Source of the DNA: Roseiarcus sp963767245
GTDB lineage: Bacteria > Pseudomonadota > Alphaproteobacteria > Rhizobiales > Beijerinckiaceae
Reading direction: 5' to 3'
Assembly (NCBI GenBank): GCA_963767245.1
Contig: CAVYDG010000024.1
Coordinates: forward strand, 124,001-188,000
DNA length: 64,000 nt
This document shows, piece after piece, positions 16,553-25,138 of the stretch. Position numbers and translations under genes: made by a program. The notes beneath the pieces are model-generated. The model did no database searches. It was not told the DNA's origin and saw only the letters and a program-made list of their open reading frames with translations. The stretch's first letter is position 1. Each line of letters opens with the position of its first letter.

Positions 16553-19141
16553 TTGAGCGCGATCGCCTCCGGGACGAACGGCGGCTTAAGTCTTGAACCA
16601 CGGATCGATGGGGTTCGCTTGCCAGGACGTTTCTCTTCGGCGGCATCCGACAAAACCTCCGGGTTGGAACGGTTTGAAGAGTGGACGCGAAACTATGCCC
16701 CCCTGCCGGGGATTCCTGACGAGTTTATCAACTCCCGCGGCTTGAGCCGTCCGCATTGGCGACGGCTGCTTTCCGCGCTAGCCGAGTATGAGCCGAACGA
16801 AATTCAACAAAGCTTTGCGACAGCTGACCGGCGGATTCGAAATCGAGGGCTGTCATACCAAGTCGCGGGCGAAAAGGACGAGCGGGTCTGGCCGATCAGT
16901 CGAATGCCGTTGCTCCTGACGGAGGAGGAGTGGCGCGGAATCGCAACGGGCGTCGCGCAGCGCGCCGAGTTGATGGAGCGAGTACTCGCCGATGTTTATG
17001 GGGAAGGTCGTCTAATAGCAGAAGCCGCGCTGCCCCTGCCCGCGCTCACCGGCTCGAAGGACTACGTTGCGGCGATGCGTGGCGTAAGACCGCCGGGAGG
17101 GCGATGGCTTCGTCTTTACGCTGTGGACATCGGTCGCGGACCAGACGGCTCTTGGTGGGCGCTCAGCGACCGGGCGCAGGCGCCGTCAGGTTGCGGGTAC
17201 GCGTTGGAAAACCGGCTCGTGGTTTCACAGGCGTTTCCAGATCTTTACGCCCAGCTCAACGTTGAAAGGCTGGCGCCATTTTTTCGATCATTGAGCGCAG
17301 GTTTGAAGTCGTCGGGGCAGAGAGCGGAGCCCCGCATCAGCATCCTAACCCCCGGTCCTCTGAGTCTAACCTATTTCGAACAGGCCTATCTGGCGCGTTA
17401 TCTCGGCTTCCTGCTGGTGGAAGGCGAAGATCTCGTCATGCGCGATGGGCGCATTTTTGTCCGCACGATCGCCGGCCTCAAGCAGTGCGACGTCATTTGG
17501 CGCCACGTTGACGCGGACTGGTGCGATCCCCTCGAGCTGAACGCGTCCTCTCGCATCGGTGTGCCGGGTCTCCTCGAGGCGATACGGAACGGCGGTGTCG
17601 CGGTCGAGAACATGCCGGGAGCAGGGCTCGTGGAATCGCGAGCGCTTCTGGCATTCTTGCCTGTACTGGCGCGGCGCCTGCTCGACCAGGATCTACTTAT
17701 TCCCAATATCGCGACCTGGTGGTGCGGACAATCGCAGGAGCGAGATAGGGTCCTCGATGAGTTCGACAAAATCTCGATCGCCGCGGCCTTCGGCGACGAA
17801 CTGCCCGGAATGAATGGCCAGTCGAGCGTGGTCCCGGCTGAAATGCCGGCCAACGAGCGCGAGCGGCTGCGTAATTCAATCGCCCGACGCGGAATCGACT
17901 ATGTCGGACAAGATATTGTTCGGCTGTCGACCACTCCGCGCTGGATGCACGGCAAACTCGAGCCGCGGCCGTTCGTCTTGCGGGTATATTGCGCGGCGAC
18001 TTCGGACGGCTGGCGCGTCATGCCAGGCGGATTTTGCCGAATTTCGGATCGTGCCGACGCGCGCGCTGTCGCGATGGGCGATGGCGTCGAGTCTGCCGAT
18101 GTCTGGGTGCTCGCTGAAAATCCTGTCGAGGTCTCAAGCCTCCTTCCCTCTCCTGAAAGCGCGCAAATCACCCGTCTTTTGGGAAACCTCCCAAGTCGCG
18201 CGGCCGATAGCCTATTCTGGTTCGGCCGCTACCTCGAAAGAGCTGAAGCGACGCTGCGTGTCGTACGTTGTCTCAGCGCGCGGTCAGTTGACCCGGACAC
18301 TCCTATGCAACTCGGCCGGCAGTCGCTCGATCGTCTCATGGGCGTTCTCGTCGGTTGGGGCGCGGTCGATCCGAGGACGCCGGCGAAAGGGGCGGCCTCC
18401 GCCAGTGAGCAGGGCCTGCGCAGCGCGGCCAACTATGGCTCCGCATTGTCACTCGCCCGTTCAGCTCGCAGCGCAGCGTCGGTTATTCGAGAGAGGCTGA
18501 CGCACCAGACCTGGGCCTTGATCGATCGTCTGGAAGTCGCACTCAAGCCGCCCCGGGAGCGACGTCCTTCGGCGGGTGAAATTGTTGATCTTGCCGACGA
18601 TGCGCTGACTGCTATCGCGGCGCTTTCGGGATTGTTTGACGAAAATTTCAACCGCGGCGCAGGCTGGGTATTCTATGAAATGGGACGATGCGTCGAACGA
18701 GGAGCAAACACGTGTCGTTGGTTGCGGCAATTTGCCGCCCATGACGCGACCGAGCACTCCCTTGGCGTGATGCTCGATCTCATCGATTCGCAGATCACAT
18801 ATCGCTCGAGATACCTAGTCGGCATGGCGTTGGCGCCTGTCCACGACATGGCGTTGCTGGATCCGTTCAATCCACGATCCGTTGCATTTCAAGTCAATCG
18901 CATTGACGAAGGAATAAGCACCCTTCCTACCCTGCGTCGAGATGGGATGCTCGAAGAACCAAGGCGGCTGACGACGCTTCTGCGAGCCCAACTGACCGCC
19001 GAACGAGCCGAATTGGTCGATGACGCGCGTATTTTGGCCGTCGAGCAAGAACTGCTCACATTGGCGAACGCAATCGCCGCCCGGTACTTCCTGCAAGGAG
19101 CCGGTCAGGGCCGCGCGGAGAAAGTCACGGGATTCGAGTGA
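16553..19141 (+). CDS. Fused circularly permuted ATP-grasp and alpha-E domain protein
   Basis: The 862-residue product starts at TTG 16553. Residues about 60-520 are the circularly permuted ATP-grasp type 2 domain (blocks WPISRMPLLLTEEEW, RILTPGPL-like ISILTPGPLSLTYFEQAYLARYLGF, LVEGEDLVMRDGRIFVRT, and YVGQDIVRLSTTPRWMHGKLEPRPFVLRVY). From residue about 541 the alpha-E domain begins with SRAADSLFWFGRYLERAEATLR and continues to the end (FYEMGRCVERGANTCRW). In many proteobacteria these are two adjacent genes; here they are one. The stop overlaps the GTG of the transglutaminase gene. The family is linked to peptide-ligase chemistry and proteolysis with transglutaminase partners; the substrate is unknown. 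Confidence 0.9.
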   Translation: MSAIASGTNGGLSLEPRIDGVRLPGRFSSAASDKTSGLERFEEWTRNYAPLPGIPDEFINSRGLSRPHWRRLLSALAEYEPNEIQQSFATADRRIRNRGLSYQVAGEKDERVWPISRMPLLLTEEEWRGIATGVAQRAELMERVLADVYGEGRLIAEAALPLPALTGSKDYVAAMRGVRPPGGRWLRLYAVDIGRGPDGSWWALSDRAQAPSGCGYALENRLVVSQAFPDLYAQLNVERLAPFFRSLSAGLKSSGQRAEPRISILTPGPLSLTYFEQAYLARYLGFLLVEGEDLVMRDGRIFVRTIAGLKQCDVIWRHVDADWCDPLELNASSRIGVPGLLEAIRNGGVAVENMPGAGLVESRALLAFLPVLARRLLDQDLLIPNIATWWCGQSQERDRVLDEFDKISIAAAFGDELPGMNGQSSVVPAEMPANERERLRNSIARRGIDYVGQDIVRLSTTPRWMHGKLEPRPFVLRVYCAATSDGWRVMPGGFCRISDRADARAVAMGDGVESADVWVLAENPVEVSSLLPSPESAQITRLLGNLPSRAADSLFWFGRYLERAEATLRVVRCLSARSVDPDTPMQLGRQSLDRLMGVLVGWGAVDPRTPAKGAASASEQGLRSAANYGSALSLARSARSAASVIRERLTHQTWALIDRLEVALKPPRERRPSAGEIVDLADDALTAIAALSGLFDENFNRGAGWVFYEMGRCVERGANTCRWLRQFAAHDATEHSLGVMLDLIDSQITYRSRYLVGMALAPVHDMALLDPFNPRSVAFQVNRIDEGISTLPTLRRDGMLEEPRRLTTLLRAQLTAERAELVDDARILAVEQELLTLANAIAARYFLQGAGQGRAEKVTGFE

Positions 19142-20007
19142 TCTACGAGATCACGCATCTCACGCGCTACACCTACGGCGCGATCGTAGAACTCACAACC
19201 GGGGTGCTGCGCCTTGCCCCTCGTTCCGGCGACGGTCAAGAAGTCGAGCGCTTCAGCATCGTCACTGATCCCGTTTCGAAGCCCCTGACCGAACGGCTCG
19301 ACCCGTTCGGCAACCGCGTCACGAGCCTGCGGATCGAGATGCCCCTCAGGCAACTCTCGATCACGGCGTCATCGCGCGTACGTGTCAATCGAGCGCCTGC
19401 GCCAACGCGAAGCCCAGCTTGGGAGAGTGTTGCCGCCGAGGCGATCGCTATGACGACTCTCGATGCGGACTGCCCGGCAATTGCGCTCTACCCTTCTCGT
19501 CGTGTTGCGCTTTTCAATGAGGCGACAGTTTACGCCAAACAGAGCTTCGCCCCGCACCGTCCGATTTTTGACGCGGCGACCGAGTTGGCGCGGCGCATTC
19601 GGTCCGACTTCATCTATGATCCGGAAGCGACTGAGGTCAGCACGCCGGCGGCAGAAGCCTTTAGTCGCCGACGGGGCGTTTGTCAGGATTTCGCCCACAT
19701 CATGATCGCCGCAGTTCGCGGCATTGCCCTGCCGGCGCTCTATGTGAGCGGCTACATTCGCACCGTCCCGCCACCCGGCAAAGAACGTCTCGCAGGCGCC
19801 GACGCAACTCATGCATGGGTGTCGGTGTGGTGTGGCGGGTCGCTCGGTTGGAAAGATTTCGACCCCACCAACGCAACGCCCATCCAGAACGACCACGTTG
19901 TCGTCGCCAGGGGACGAGACTACTCCGACGTGTCGCCTGTTGAGAGCATGGTCCTGTCGTCCGGGCGCCATCGACTCGAAGTGGAGGTCGACGTCATACC
20001 CGTCTAG
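19138..20007 (+). CDS. Transglutaminase-like cysteine peptidase family protein
   Basis: The 289-residue product has the bacterial transglutaminase-like N-terminal beta domain (YEITHLTRYTYGAIVELTTGVLRLAPR) and the catalytic triad: Cys182 in RRGVCQDFAHIMI, His225 in DATHAWVSVW, Asp242 in KDFDPTNA. GTG 19138 overlaps the stop of the ATP-grasp/alpha-E gene, so the two are translationally coupled, the usual pairing of this uncharacterised system. Its TAG stop at 20005-20007 lies in the CTAG duplicated by an IS1182-type insertion, so the coding region stays intact but any downstream gene is separated. Confidence 0.9.
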   Translation: MIYEITHLTRYTYGAIVELTTGVLRLAPRSGDGQEVERFSIVTDPVSKPLTERLDPFGNRVTSLRIEMPLRQLSITASSRVRVNRAPAPTRSPAWESVAAEAIAMTTLDADCPAIALYPSRRVALFNEATVYAKQSFAPHRPIFDAATELARRIRSDFIYDPEATEVSTPAAEAFSRRRGVCQDFAHIMIAAVRGIALPALYVSGYIRTVPPPGKERLAGADATHAWVSVWCGGSLGWKDFDPTNATPIQNDHVVVARGRDYSDVSPVESMVLSSGRHRLEVEVDVIPV

Positions 20008-21578
20008 GAGCCTGTCTGCTTAATCCTCGGCGAGATGGGATTTGAACCGCTCAAGCCAGTCGGAGAGCCGGATGCAGCAAATTCGCGCATCCGGTTTGAT
20101 GTAAGGTTGGGTGGAAGCTTTGCGGCCATCGTTCGTTGCACCGTTTCCGAGGTGGCGAAGCTCAGCCGGTTGCGCGTGCGGCCAGGGACGGGGTCCGCCC
20201 CTGGGCGAGCTTCAAGATATTGTGGGCGAGGCAGACGAGGCCCCACTCGTTGGCGACCTTCTCGACGCCGCGCAAGAGAAACTGACGGAAGCCGCGCGCC
20301 TGCTTGATCTGTCCGAACACCGGCTCGGGCAGCTGCTTTCTTAAGCGGTAGGGGCTGGAGTGCCCGCCGGCCTTGATTCTTTCGCGCATGGCGGCGACGC
20401 GGGCGCCGCCGCCTTCTCCTTCCCCGGCGTGCTTGGCCCGCCCCGGCGCGATATAGGCGTCGATCTCGCGTTCCTCCATCGCTGTAAGGTTGGCGTCGGA
20501 GCAATAGCCCGCGTCCGCCGACAGTTGCGTCGGCTTCTTGCCCAGATTGGCTTCGATGGCGTCGGCCATCGGCGCCAATTGATGTTGATCGCTCTGCTTC
20601 GCGTCGAGGCCGTGGGCGACGATCACCTGCGCCGTCGCGTCGACCGCCGCCTGCGCATTGTAGCCCTGGATGAAGCCGTCCTTGGTTTTCATGATGCGGC
20701 TTTCGGGATCGGTGAAGTTCTTCTGCGCTTTGGGGTCAGGCTCTTCGGATGGCGGGGCGGCGGGCTTGCCCGGTTTCTTGCGGCCCTCGGCTTGTCGCCG
20801 CTCCTCGGCCTGCGCTTTGGCCTTGGCCGCCGCGGCCGCTTTCGCCTCGGCCTCCAATTCGGCCTTCGCCGCCCGGATCTTCTCGACGCGCTTCTTCTTG
20901 TCGGCGACCCATTTGGGCAGCTCCTCGCCGCTCTTGTCGCGGCCGAAGGCTCTGTCTTCCTCGGCGTCCGCAGCCTCGGCTGCGCTCAGCCACCGCTCGA
21001 CCTCGGCCTCGAGCTCCGCCGCACGCTTCTCCATGCGCTCGTAGCTCATCGCCTTGTGCTTGGAGGCGTTCGCCTTGATCTTCGTCCCGTCGAGCGCGAC
21101 ATGGCCGAGCTTCACAAGTCCCGCCTGTTCGCACAGCTTGAGAACTTGCCCGAACAGTCCCGCAAGCACCTTCAAGTGCCGCTTGCGGAAGTCAGAGACG
21201 GTGCGAAAATCCGGCGGATCGAGCCCGACAATGCTCAGGAAGTCGACCCGTTCGCGCGCCGCCTTGGCGATCCGGCGCGACGAGTAGACGCCGTTGCAAT
21301 AGCCGTACAGCAACAGCGCCGTCATCATCGCCGGGTCAAACGGCGGCTGCCCGCGCTCGCTCGCATACGCGGCTTCGATCTCACCAAGGTCGAGAGGCTC
21401 GAGCACAAGCGCCAAAATGAAGCGAGCCAGATGGTCCTCGCCGACAAAGTCCTGAACGCTCGGCGGCAACAACAGCGGCTGATCGATCGTCCAGGGCCGG
21501 AAGGTCTTGCTCATAAGCAAACAAAATCCAATTCGAGCAAACGCCGCCACCACAATCCGCTATTATCCAGACAGGCTC
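20008..21578 (-). mobile_element. IS1182-type insertion sequence flanked by CTAG
   Basis: Termini: GAGCCTGTCTGCTTAATCC on the left and, read inward on the minus strand from the right, GAGCCTGTCTGGATAATAG, with 11 identical outer bases then TAAT shared. CTAG flanks both ends at 20004-20007 and 21579-21582, a palindromic 4-bp target. The element is 1571 bp and carries one transposase on the minus strand, with 154 bp of non-coding sequence at the left end. The left CTAG is part of the transglutaminase stop codon. Confidence 0.88.
20162..21514 (-). CDS. IS1182-family transposase
   Basis: About 450 residues from ATG 21514 (MSKTFRPWTIDQPLLLPPSV), the usual start for the family; a longer in-frame form to 21553 adds unlike sequence. 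N-terminal DUF772-type region (LARFILALVLEPLDLGEIEAAY...FDPAMMTALLLYGY), VALDGTKIKANASKHKAMSY near residue 150 with the first catalytic Asp, a long Ala/Glu/Lys-rich insert of about 100 residues (coiled-coil-like), then GYNAQAAVD, LSADAGYCSDAN with the second Asp, and a C-terminal PEPVFGQIKQARGFRQFLLRG with the catalytic Glu. No break seen. Confidence 0.93.
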   Translation of the reverse strand: MSKTFRPWTIDQPLLLPPSVQDFVGEDHLARFILALVLEPLDLGEIEAAYASERGQPPFDPAMMTALLLYGYCNGVYSSRRIAKAARERVDFLSIVGLDPPDFRTVSDFRKRHLKVLAGLFGQVLKLCEQAGLVKLGHVALDGTKIKANASKHKAMSYERMEKRAAELEAEVERWLSAAEAADAEEDRAFGRDKSGEELPKWVADKKKRVEKIRAAKAELEAEAKAAAAAKAKAQAEERRQAEGRKKPGKPAAPPSEEPDPKAQKNFTDPESRIMKTKDGFIQGYNAQAAVDATAQVIVAHGLDAKQSDQHQLAPMADAIEANLGKKPTQLSADAGYCSDANLTAMEEREIDAYIAPGRAKHAGEGEGGGARVAAMRERIKAGGHSSPYRLRKQLPEPVFGQIKQARGFRQFLLRGVEKVANEWGLVCLAHNILKLAQGRTPSLAARATG

Positions 21579-21768
21579 CTAGCCGCTTCGCTTTTATTTG
21601 CCTTACACATTCATATTGATGCATGTTTGTATATGTCCCTGCGGTGTGACAGATTGACGCGCCGGATGGCGTCTTCGCCGCAGTCCTCGGTCTCTGCCTT
21701 CATTCGACCAAGATCGGCAGGTTCGATGCAATCGCCCGGCACTGGTGTGGCCGTTTCGAACGTGCTTT

Positions 21769-21783
21769 AACGGCCTCGCCGTT
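21769..21783 (+). promoter_or_regulatory. Short hairpin directly before the ribosome binding site of the zinc-finger gene
   Basis: AACGGC-CTC-GCCGTT is a perfect 6-bp inverted repeat with a 3-base loop. It ends one base before AGGAGG at 21785-21790. Such a stem can modulate access to the Shine-Dalgarno sequence or act as an upstream terminator. It is short and has no T-run, so this is tentative. Confidence 0.25.
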
Positions 21784-21797
21784 TAGGAGGGCCTCAC

Positions 21798-22037
21798 GTG
21801 GCGGATCGCTTCACTCCGCACTTTCACAATGATCTCGGCGTCCCCTCGATCACGGTTGGGGTGAAAGAGTTCATGTGCACGGGCGCGAAACCGCCGTTTG
21901 ATCATCCTCACATCTTCATCGACATGGGGTCGGACGGCGAGGCGATCTGTTCCTATTGTTCGACGAGATTCGTGTACGACGGCGGACTGAAAGGATCTTG
22001 CTCACCCGCAGAATGCGAGTTGAGCGACATCGCGTGA
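21798..22037 (+). CDS. CHCC-type zinc-finger protein (NDUFS6-like)
   Basis: The 79-residue product has the zinc-binding set C27, H36 (DHPHIFID), C51 and C54 (AICSYCSTRFVY), matching the small zf-CHCC family related to the respiratory complex I accessory subunit NDUFS6. GTG start at 21798 lies 7 bases after AGGAGG, which decides the start. It is 3 bases before the FAD monooxygenase gene, a common alphaproteobacterial pairing. Likely an electron-transport assembly or accessory factor, by family. Confidence 0.85.
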   Translation: MADRFTPHFHNDLGVPSITVGVKEFMCTGAKPPFDHPHIFIDMGSDGEAICSYCSTRFVYDGGLKGSCSPAECELSDIA

Positions 22038-22040
22038 CGC

Positions 22041-23225
22041 TTGCCGCCGCGTGCGATCATCGCTGGCGCGGGAATCGGCGGACTCGCTGCGGCAATGGCG
22101 TTGTCGCAGGCCGGCTTCAAAGTCGCGATTTACGAGAGAGCGGACAAGCTCGAGGAATTCGGAGCCGGACTCCAAATCACCCCAAATGCAACCCGGATTT
22201 TGGCTGAACTCGGCCTGCTCGCGCGAGTGCGCGAGCTGTCCTCGAAGCCGCCAGCCGTCGTGGCGCTGCGCGGTTCGGATGACGCCAAACTGCTGCGCCT
22301 GCCCCTCGACGACGCCGAGCGCCGGTGGGGCGCAGAATATCTGGTTATTCATCGCGCCGACCTGCAGACCGCGCTGGTCGAAGCCGTCAGGGCCGAACCG
22401 GGGGTTGAACTGTCGCTCGGCACGACGGTTGTCGGATTTGCAGCCGAGAGCGGCGCCATTTCAGTTCGTCTGCAATGTGGTCCCGCGACAGTGCGCGACC
22501 AGGCCGATCTCCTAATCGGCGCAGACGGCCTGCGCTCTCAAGTGCGCCATGGATTGGGATTTGGCGCGCCGGATCAGGCCGAGTTTACCGGACGCGTCGC
22601 CTATCGCGCCGTTCTAAGGGCCGAGGACGCCGATCCTCGGTGGGCGCGAAGCGAAATTGTTCTGCGTCTGGGACCTGAGGCCCATCTGGTCCAGTATCCC
22701 TTGCGGCGCGGGTCGATCATCAATCTAGTGGCGACCATCAAGTCCGCACGCCGAGCGGGCAGCGCCGATCAGCAATGGGACGGCCCCGCCGACCGATCAA
22801 CGCTTGAGCATGCGTTTGCAGGATGGTCGAAGGAGGCGCGAGCGCTGATTGGAGCGCCGGTCCAATGGCGCGCCTGGCCGCTCTACTGCCGGCCGCCAAT
22901 TCCTTCTTTTTCGCTCGGGCGTGCGGCCCTGGTCGGCGATGCGGCTCATCCGATGGTCCCCTTCCTCGCCCAGGGTGCAGCTCAAACCATCGAGGATGCC
23001 GGCGCGCTGAAGCGCGTATTCGCACGAACGCAGGATATTCCGTCCGCGCTGACGCTTTATTCGCGGGATCGCGTGGAGAGAGCAACTCGGGTTCAACGCG
23101 AAGCGCTCAGGCAGGGCCGCATTTATCATCTCAGCGGCCCCATGGCGTTCGCTCGCGATCTGACGATGAGAATGCTTGGCCCGCATGAACTGAGCGGGCG
23201 GTACGATTGGCTCTATCGCGCCTGA
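22041..23225 (+). CDS. FAD-dependent monooxygenase (salicylate hydroxylase-like)
   Basis: The 394-residue product starts at TTG 22041 with RAIIAGAGIGGLAAAMALSQAG, the FAD-binding Rossmann motif (GxGxxG), a DGLRSQVRH block near residue 165 (DG motif binding FAD and NAD(P)H) and GRAALVGDAAHPMVPFLAQGAAQ near residue 296 (GD motif contacting the ribityl chain). Class A flavoprotein hydroxylases of this type act on aromatic rings; the substrate is not evident here, since no ring-cleavage genes are nearby. Only 3 bases separate it from the zinc-finger gene. Confidence 0.88.
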   Translation: MPPRAIIAGAGIGGLAAAMALSQAGFKVAIYERADKLEEFGAGLQITPNATRILAELGLLARVRELSSKPPAVVALRGSDDAKLLRLPLDDAERRWGAEYLVIHRADLQTALVEAVRAEPGVELSLGTTVVGFAAESGAISVRLQCGPATVRDQADLLIGADGLRSQVRHGLGFGAPDQAEFTGRVAYRAVLRAEDADPRWARSEIVLRLGPEAHLVQYPLRRGSIINLVATIKSARRAGSADQQWDGPADRSTLEHAFAGWSKEARALIGAPVQWRAWPLYCRPPIPSFSLGRAALVGDAAHPMVPFLAQGAAQTIEDAGALKRVFARTQDIPSALTLYSRDRVERATRVQREALRQGRIYHLSGPMAFARDLTMRMLGPHELSGRYDWLYRA

Positions 23226-23234
23226 AGTGCGCCC

Positions 23235-24011
23235 TCAATGCAGGATCTGGCTCAAGAACAGCTTCGTGCGTTCATGCTGCGGGTGGTCGAAAAACGGCGC
23301 TGGCGCGTTCACCTCGACAATTTCGCCCCCGTCCATGAACACGACGCGATCGGCAACCTGTCGGGCGAAACCCATCTCGTGGGTGACGACGATCATCGTC
23401 ATGCCCTCCTGGGCGAGCTCGGTCATCGTGTCGAGCACCTCCTTCACCATTTCCGGATCGAGAGAGGATGTCGGCTCGTCGAACAGCATGATCTTCGGGG
23501 CCATGCACAATGCTCGCGCGATCGCCGCGCGTTGCTGCTGCCCACCTGAGAGCTGGCCCGGATATTTGTGGGCCTGATCCAGGATTTTCACCCGCGACAG
23601 CAACTTCGCGGCCAGTTCGTCCGCGTCGCGTCTGGGCATTCTTCGGACCCAGATCGGCGCCAGGGAGCAATTTTCAAGAATGGTGAGATGCGGAAAGAGG
23701 TTGAAGCTCTGGAACACCATCCCAACTTCCCGCCGCACCTCGTCGATCCGTTTAATGTCATCGGTCAACTCAACTCCGTCGACCACTATGGATCCGCGCT
23801 GATGTTCCTCGAGGCGATTGACGCACCGGATCAGCGTCGACTTGCCGGAGCCTGACGGACCGCAGACCACGATGCGCTCTCCGCGACCGACGGTCAGGTT
23901 GATGTTCCGCAACACGTGAAAACTTCCGTACCATTTGTGGACTCCGGCAAATCGGATCGCGACGTCGCCGTCTCGCTCGGCGCCGGTGGAAGCGCCGGCG
24001 CTCGACATCAC
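23235..24011 (-). CDS. aapP: Polar amino-acid ABC transporter ATP-binding protein (AapP/GlnQ type)
   Basis: The 258-residue ATPase has Walker A GPSGSGKST near residue 50, signature LSGGQQQRAAIARAL near 155, Walker B IMLFDEPTSSLDPE near 175 and the switch His in VTHEMGFAR near 212. It energises import through the two permeases upstream; its start overlaps the AapM-like stop by 4 bases (ATGA), so all three are one operon read leftward. It converges on the FAD monooxygenase with only 9 bases between stops. Confidence 0.93.
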   Translation of the reverse strand: MMSSAGASTGAERDGDVAIRFAGVHKWYGSFHVLRNINLTVGRGERIVVCGPSGSGKSTLIRCVNRLEEHQRGSIVVDGVELTDDIKRIDEVRREVGMVFQSFNLFPHLTILENCSLAPIWVRRMPRRDADELAAKLLSRVKILDQAHKYPGQLSGGQQQRAAIARALCMAPKIMLFDEPTSSLDPEMVKEVLDTMTELAQEGMTMIVVTHEMGFARQVADRVVFMDGGEIVEVNAPAPFFDHPQHERTKLFLSQILH

Positions 24012-25138
24012 TTACGCCCCTTGGCTAGGATTCGCTCGACATGGGCGGAGTAGCTGGCCATCCCGAAGCAGAAGCAAAAATAGAAAATCGCGGCAAAGAC
24101 GTAACCCGTAACCATGATCGTCGGACCGGCCCAGACCGGATCCTTGATTGCATTGTTCATCGCTTCGAGGAAGTCAGTCATCCCGACGACTGAAATGAGT
24201 GTCGTGTCCATGAACAGGCCGATGAAATTGTTGACGATCCCGGGTATCACCAACGTAAGCGCCTGGGGCAAAATGACGAGACCCATCATCCGCGGATAGT
24301 TCAGTCCCAAGGCCAGCGCCGCTTCGTACTGGCCCCTGCCCAACGACTGAAGACCGCCTCGCACCTCTTCCGCCATATAGGCGGCCGAAAATATCACGAT
24401 GCCCGCCAATGGGCGCAGGAAGCGATCCGGCGCCCATGTTTCGGGCAGGAACAGCGGCAGCAGATTATTGGCCATGAACAGGATCGTGATGAACGGCACG
24501 CCGCGCACGAACTCGATGACCACGACGCTCGCCATTCTGACCGCGGGAAGCGGCGACCGGCGGCCAAGCGCAAGCAGCACGCCAAGCGGCAAAGAGAACA
24601 CGATCCCGACCACGGCTGTGACCAGCGAAACGAAAATCCCTCCCCAAAGCAGCGTATCGACGAACGGCAGGCCGAGCAGGGACGAGCCGCGCAGAAGAAC
24701 CAGCGCCAGAATCGGATAGACGACAAAAAACAGGAGAGCGGCCCAGGTCCGACGCGGCGCGTTCGTCCACAGCAGCCAGACGATCAGAACGGCGCCGATC
24801 GCCTCGACGGCGTCGACCCGCCAACGCTCCGCGACTGGATAAGACCCGAAGCGCAGGTAGTCCGACTTGGCGATGACGAACGCCCAGCAGGCGCCGTCCT
24901 GATGTTGACGGCAGGCAGCTCCGTCCCCCGCGCTCCAGACCGCGCGCGTCGTCGCCCATTCGATTAGGGACGGCAGCAAATAGACGATAAGGGCGAGAAA
25001 ACCGATGGTGGTGACACTGGAGCCGGCCGACGAGAAGAGGTTGGCCCGCGCCCAGGTGAGCGCGTCGTCGGTCAGGGTCGGCGGCGGATCTTCCGGCTCC
25101 GGCGCCTCACGGACATAAGCCACAGGCTGCAAACTCAA
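24008..25138 (-). CDS. aapM: Amino-acid ABC transporter permease (AapM type)
   Basis: The 376-residue protein has an N-terminal extension with one helix before the BPD transport core, as in AapM, then several helices and the cytoplasmic coupling loop EEVRGGLQSLGRGQYEAALALGLNYPRMMGLVILPQA, the EAA motif of His/Glu/Gln/Arg/opine permeases. The stop overlaps aapP and the start overlaps the upstream permease by 4 bases each. Forms the inner-membrane heterodimer with the AapQ-like protein. Confidence 0.9.
   Translation of the reverse strand: MSLQPVAYVREAPEPEDPPPTLTDDALTWARANLFSSAGSSVTTIGFLALIVYLLPSLIEWATTRAVWSAGDGAACRQHQDGACWAFVIAKSDYLRFGSYPVAERWRVDAVEAIGAVLIVWLLWTNAPRRTWAALLFFVVYPILALVLLRGSSLLGLPFVDTLLWGGIFVSLVTAVVGIVFSLPLGVLLALGRRSPLPAVRMASVVVIEFVRGVPFITILFMANNLLPLFLPETWAPDRFLRPLAGIVIFSAAYMAEEVRGGLQSLGRGQYEAALALGLNYPRMMGLVILPQALTLVIPGIVNNFIGLFMDTTLISVVGMTDFLEAMNNAIKDPVWAGPTIMVTGYVFAAIFYFCFCFGMASYSAHVERILAKGRK

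Noticed and set aside
20360..21619. 419-codon plus-strand frame over the IS1182 transposase
   Set aside because: Shadow frame of high-GC transposase, Leu/Arg-rich without motifs.
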